Below are positions 6,512-6,704 of a stretch of DNA of 6,704 nt, piece after piece. The stretch comes from Oscillospiraceae bacterium (lineage in GTDB: Bacteria; Bacillota_A; Clostridia; Oscillospirales; CAG-272), in the NCBI GenBank assembly GCA_015064425.1, contig SVSF01000096.1, positions 1 through 6,704 of the forward strand, read 5' to 3'. The notes beneath the pieces are model-generated. The model was not told the origin of the DNA. It ran no database searches and was given only the letters and a program-made list of their open reading frames with translations. The translations under genes and the position numbers were made by a program. Numbering within the stretch: the first letter of the stretch is position 1; every line of letters begins with the position of its first letter.

Positions 6512-6541
6512 TTGACACCGACGGTGAGCCTGTGGTAAAAT
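6512..6541 (+). promoter_or_regulatory. sigma-A-type promoter for the right-hand gene
   Basis: The -35 box is a perfect TTGACA at 6512-6517. The -10 box is TAAAAT at 6536-6541 (five of six matches), preceded by TGG, which gives an extended -10. The spacer is 18 bases. The start point would be near 6549, about 87 bases ahead of the ATG at 6636. The palindrome CACCG-A-CGGTG at 6516-6526 overlaps the -35 box and the spacer and could be an operator. Confidence 0.7.
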
Positions 6542-6635
6542 ATAAGCAGACAAAAGCGTGGCACAGGGGGACGGCTTGCACGTAAGACGTACTGCTTGTG
6601 ACACTTCCGCAATTTAGCATTGGAGAGGAGCTTTT

Positions 6636-6704
6636 ATGAAGCCGATCAGGATGAATACCGATCCTGCCGGACCGGCAGAAGCCGTTGTGTGCCTCTGTGT
6701 GTCT
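6636..6704 (+). CDS. unidentified gene, 5' end only (3' partial)
   Basis: An ATG at 6636 is preceded at a 5-base spacing by GGAGAGGAG (6622-6630), a very strong Shine-Dalgarno, and by a good promoter at 6512-6541. The frame stays open for the 23 codons left in the window. The visible N-terminus, MKPIRMNTDPAGPAEAVVCL, has no signal peptide and no motif I recognise. It is transcribed away from the sigma-factor gene, so it is a natural candidate for a functionally linked partner, but its product cannot be inferred from so few residues. Confidence 0.5.
   Translation, partial: MKPIRMNTDPAGPAEAVVCLCVS

Larger units (their letters stand above)
6445..6576 (+). pseudogene. possible decayed small reading frame with in-frame TAG
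   Basis: From an ATG at 6445 the frame reads 10 codons, hits TAG at 6475-6477, then continues 32 codons to TAA at 6574-6576. The later part (KYNALFLFGLDTDGEPVVKY) looks protein-like, and changing the stop to a Gln codon needs one base. There is no Shine-Dalgarno, and the outward promoter lies inside it. It may be a gene remnant or a coincidence. Confidence 0.15.
6307..6635. other. divergent intergenic regulatory region
   Basis: About 330 bases separate the minus-strand sigma gene from the plus-strand gene beginning at 6636. The region holds the sigma promoter and leader, two inverted repeats, a possible decayed reading frame at 6445-6576, an outward promoter, and a leader of roughly 85 bases for the right-hand gene. 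I see no tRNA, CRISPR or insertion-sequence signature in it. Confidence 0.7.

Noticed and set aside
6571..6600. Hairpin or riboswitch in the leader of the right-hand gene
   Set aside because: Only a 4-base ACGT/ACGT stem with a 3-base loop and a short GCTTG direct repeat are visible; neither is enough to call a structured element.

Overview
The window looks like chromosomal DNA of a Gram-positive, low-to-mid GC anaerobe of the class Clostridia, possibly a gut Ruminococcaceae/Oscillospiraceae or Lachnospiraceae relative. This rests on purine-rich Shine-Dalgarno sites, heavy ATA and AGA use in the plus-strand genes, an LtaS-type lipoteichoic-acid synthase homologue with a Glu/Thr-rich linker, and a type of C-terminally extended ECF sigma factor I associate with Clostridia. 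The genus cannot be fixed from this sequence.

Bases 1-4557 hold a tightly packed plus-strand operon. It contains the C-terminal part of an Lhr-like DEAD/DEAH-box helicase (5' end outside the window), a class I SAM-dependent methyltransferase, a membrane-anchored LtaS/sulfatase-superfamily phosphoglycerol transferase, and a small CBM9-like protein. All three junctions can be read as 4-base ATGA overlaps, so the genes are probably translationally coupled. The operon's promoter lies outside the window. The methyltransferase, LtaS homologue and CBM9-like protein could form a cell-surface or glycan-related unit, but this is inferred only from neighbourhood.

Bases 4558-4665 are a convergent intergenic region. 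It holds a strong bidirectional intrinsic terminator (4619-4661) and a second nested hairpin (4578-4613).

Bases 4666-6306 on the minus strand encode one large protein. It begins as an ECF-type sigma-70 factor (regions 2 and 4) and continues for about 380 residues through a winged-helix-like segment and an uncharacterised C-terminal part. This gene is clearly more AT-rich than the operon. It has its own well-formed extended -10 promoter (6386-6414) and a convincing ribosome binding site, so it may have been acquired horizontally.

Bases 6307-6635 form a divergent regulatory region. It carries the sigma gene's promoter, an outward plus-strand promoter (6512-6541) with a small palindrome in its spacer, a second inverted repeat, and a possible decayed reading frame. 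A plus-strand gene with a very strong Shine-Dalgarno begins at 6636 and leaves the window after 23 codons. It cannot be identified.

The strongest candidate for something less described is the extended sigma factor with its divergent promoter region, which could be a self-contained regulatory switch. The rest of the window is fairly ordinary.
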